DNA of 64,000 nucleotides, taken from positions 2,170,001 to 2,234,000 of the forward strand of contig NZ_CP013234.1 of assembly GCF_001584185.1 (NCBI RefSeq), given 5' to 3'. Positions 62,309 to 64,000 of this stretch are shown one piece after another. The DNA is from Collimonas pratensis. GTDB lineage: Bacteria > Pseudomonadota > Gammaproteobacteria > Burkholderiales > Burkholderiaceae_D. Position 1 is the stretch's first letter, and every line of letters starts with the position of its first letter. The position numbers and the translations under genes were made by a program. The notes under the pieces are model-generated. The model saw nothing but the letters and a program-made list of their open reading frames with translations, had not been told where the DNA came from and made no database searches.

Positions 62309-63883
62309 ATGTCCTCAACAATGATTTCTCCGGCATCGCCGCGCCGGATCCTTCCGTTCGTACTGCCGTTGCTGCTGTCGCTGCCTGTGCTGCTTGCAGC
62401 CTGCGGCGGCGGTTCCTCCGATTCCTCGGCCAGCCAGGCCTCGCCATCGACTGCGGCGCCAGCCGCGACTCCGCCAAGCACCACAACACCGGCGACCTCA
62501 CCGGTCGCGGCTCCAGCATCGGTGCCGGTCGCGGATTTTAATATCGCAAGCCAGGTGGTCGCGACCGGCGCCACCGGCAAGATTTTTGGCCTCAAGGCCA
62601 ATTTTTTCAACGACGGCCTGATTCCGCCGAGCCCGATGTCGAACTACGGCTTTCCCAATCCGATCATCCCGGTGCTCAATGCGGACGGCAGTCTGGATGT
62701 GGCCTGGCTGGATTATTCCGGCGCGACGCAGTCGTCGGTGTCCGGCCTGGGAACGCCAGGCACGATCAGCATCACCCACGTCAATCCTGACCTGAGTGCC
62801 GGCGCCACCACGGCAACCAGCCTGCGCTCGTACAAGCTGCTAGGCTTTACCAAGGATGCCAGCGGCGCCTTCTATGTCGCCTATAACGTCGACCATCCGT
62901 ACCGCAATACGGTCGCGGGCGACGTCAACAACGTCAATGGCAACGAACTGCATATCGCCAAGGCATCCAGCGCCAGTTTTGCGGCGAAGGCCTGGGATAC
63001 CCTGGTGTTCGGCAATCAGGACAACAGCAAGGACAAGAGCAAGGGCAACCCCGGCACGGCAGGGGGCGGCGTCTTGAGCTACGACGCAGTGAACCAGAAG
63101 CTGGTGCTGTATGTGGCGCACCAGATGGCGTGGGGTGATAACGGCACGCGTCACCAGGCCGGTTATTTCCGCTATTTCGATGGCGTTACCGGCAGCGTGG
63201 TGGCGCCTGCCGGCAATGCGATGAACATGGGATCGGCCTGGTTCTATTCGCACAATTTCAACCAGCGCCTGCTGATCGACAACGGCACCGCTTACACATT
63301 GGCGCATGGCGACGCCTACCCGCGTCAGCTGGGATTTTCGGCGCGCACGCTGGCAGGCTATCTCGGCAAAGACAACACTGTTTTCGATAAGCCTTACCAA
63401 GCTGTCGACGGCGCCGAGGGCGACAACACTACCAACGCCGAGACCGGCCAGTTCATCAAGCTGAGCAGCGGTGATTTCGCGATGGTCCATGCGACATCGC
63501 AGGGCCGTGCGGCGCGCGACGTGCGGATCAGCCTGGTCAGCGGCGCCGACGGTAGCGTACGCTCAAGTGCCTGGCTGACCAGCAACGCCGCCAACACGCA
63601 AGCCATCATGCCCAAGCTGGAAGCTTACGGCAGCGGCTTTGTGGTGTCCTACGGTTTGTGGAATTCGAGCAATCGCACCAACCGCGCGATCGAGTGGCAT
63701 TTCATGCAGCTCGACGCCAGCCTGAATCCGCTGCTGCTGTCGAATCCAGTGGCCGGTATCGAATTCGTCGCCGATCTGCCGCTGCTGCGCTTCACGGCCG
63801 GCCCTAACGCCGGCCGGGTGGGCTGGGTTTCCGGCAATGACAGCGGGACCTTGAGCGTAAACCTGGTGCCCGCTGCGCACTAA
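62309..63883 (+). CDS. Large uncharacterised lipoprotein
   Basis: 524 residues. The signal peptide ends in LLAAC (Cys32), followed by a GGGSSDSS linker and a Ser/Thr/Pro/Ala-rich stretch to about residue 75. The main domain (about 75-520) has repeated short strands with Asp/Asn/Gly turns (VAWLDYSGATQSSV, GAFYVAYNVDHPYRN, FRYFDGVTGSVV, FVVSYGLWNSSNRTN), which suggests a beta-propeller-like fold. No catalytic motif is evident. The family is not recognised; surface or periplasmic binding is a reasonable guess. Confidence 0.75.
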   Translation: MSSTMISPASPRRILPFVLPLLLSLPVLLAACGGGSSDSSASQASPSTAAPAATPPSTTTPATSPVAAPASVPVADFNIASQVVATGATGKIFGLKANFFNDGLIPPSPMSNYGFPNPIIPVLNADGSLDVAWLDYSGATQSSVSGLGTPGTISITHVNPDLSAGATTATSLRSYKLLGFTKDASGAFYVAYNVDHPYRNTVAGDVNNVNGNELHIAKASSASFAAKAWDTLVFGNQDNSKDKSKGNPGTAGGGVLSYDAVNQKLVLYVAHQMAWGDNGTRHQAGYFRYFDGVTGSVVAPAGNAMNMGSAWFYSHNFNQRLLIDNGTAYTLAHGDAYPRQLGFSARTLAGYLGKDNTVFDKPYQAVDGAEGDNTTNAETGQFIKLSSGDFAMVHATSQGRAARDVRISLVSGADGSVRSSAWLTSNAANTQAIMPKLEAYGSGFVVSYGLWNSSNRTNRAIEWHFMQLDASLNPLLLSNPVAGIEFVADLPLLRFTAGPNAGRVGWVSGNDSGTLSVNLVPAAH

Positions 63884-63972
63884 GCAGAAAGCATGGGACA
63901 GGGCGGCACAAGCCGCGCTGTTCCACTCGGCTGCCTGAGCCGCTGCGGCCATGTCGCTGCCGGCAGCGGTGT

Positions 63973-64000
63973 TCAGTTATAGGTGTACTGCGGCTCCGGC
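63973..64000 (-). CDS. Possible 3' end of a minus-strand gene cut by the window edge
   Basis: Reading in from the right edge, the minus strand gives PEPQYTYN followed by TGA (63973-63975). Eight codons cannot be identified, and only the presence of an open frame into the stop supports it. The rest of 63884-63972 shows nothing. Confidence 0.25.

Overview
The window is chromosomal DNA of a GC-rich, aerobic Gram-negative bacterium. Core genes and gene order (trpS, methyltransferase, dapA, bamC, MBL hydrolase; ycfD-type cupin, slyD, mutS; ilvD; metC with an Lrp regulator) point to the Betaproteobacteria, order Burkholderiales, most probably Oxalobacteraceae and a Collimonas-like organism. This placement rests on recognised protein families and gene order, not on a database search. 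I see no rRNA, tRNA, CRISPR array, prophage or intact insertion sequence.

Layout. 1-6.5 kb: the start of an SPFH/stomatin-like gene (cut by the window edge), two long GGGGTCAGAGT inverted repeats, two glyoxalase-fold proteins, two 2OG-Fe(II) oxygenases and a siderophore receptor (PiuC plus TonB receptor). 6.5-12.5 kb: a short cobalamin-type ethanolamine operon (eat-eutB-eutC) divergent from a patatin phospholipase and an alpha/beta hydrolase. 12.5-19.1 kb: a PHP-domain phosphoesterase, a repeat element, then a caa3-type cytochrome c oxidase cluster (subunits II+c, I, III, III, IV). 19.1-29.5 kb: an HGSNAT-like acyltransferase, a GST, an anion permease, htpX, a frameshifted yciO, and the conserved run M50 protease-trpS-methyltransferase-dapA-bamC-MBL hydrolase. 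29.6-38.4 kb: an alanine-rich lipoprotein, ribosomal oxygenase, slyD, a small HicA-like/HTH gene pair with its own promoter and palindromic operator, a secreted protein, mutS, a 283-bp nested inverted-repeat element and a TonB-like protein. 38.5-46.8 kb: HI0933-type flavoprotein, ilvD, metC, Lrp regulator, GDSL autotransporter esterase and a DUF2242 lipoprotein. 46.9-55.3 kb: a PF10118 hydrolase and its divergent TetR regulator, the selenouridine pair mnmH-selD, and a DUF2946 / TonB receptor / PepSY operon probably for metal (copper or iron) uptake. 55.7-64 kb: a polyol/sugar ABC importer with a xylitol/sorbitol-type dehydrogenase and an AraC regulator, then a large uncharacterised lipoprotein.

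The genes suggest a soil or rhizosphere heterotroph that scavenges iron and possibly copper, breaks down phospholipids and ethanolamine, imports polyols and keeps a separate caa3-type oxidase. The best candidates for something undescribed are the autoregulated HicA-like/HTH module at 32.4-33.3 kb and a family of non-coding elements at 13.4 and 37.1 kb. The two elements share a core hairpin with a compensatory base-pair change but have unrelated terminal inverted repeats.
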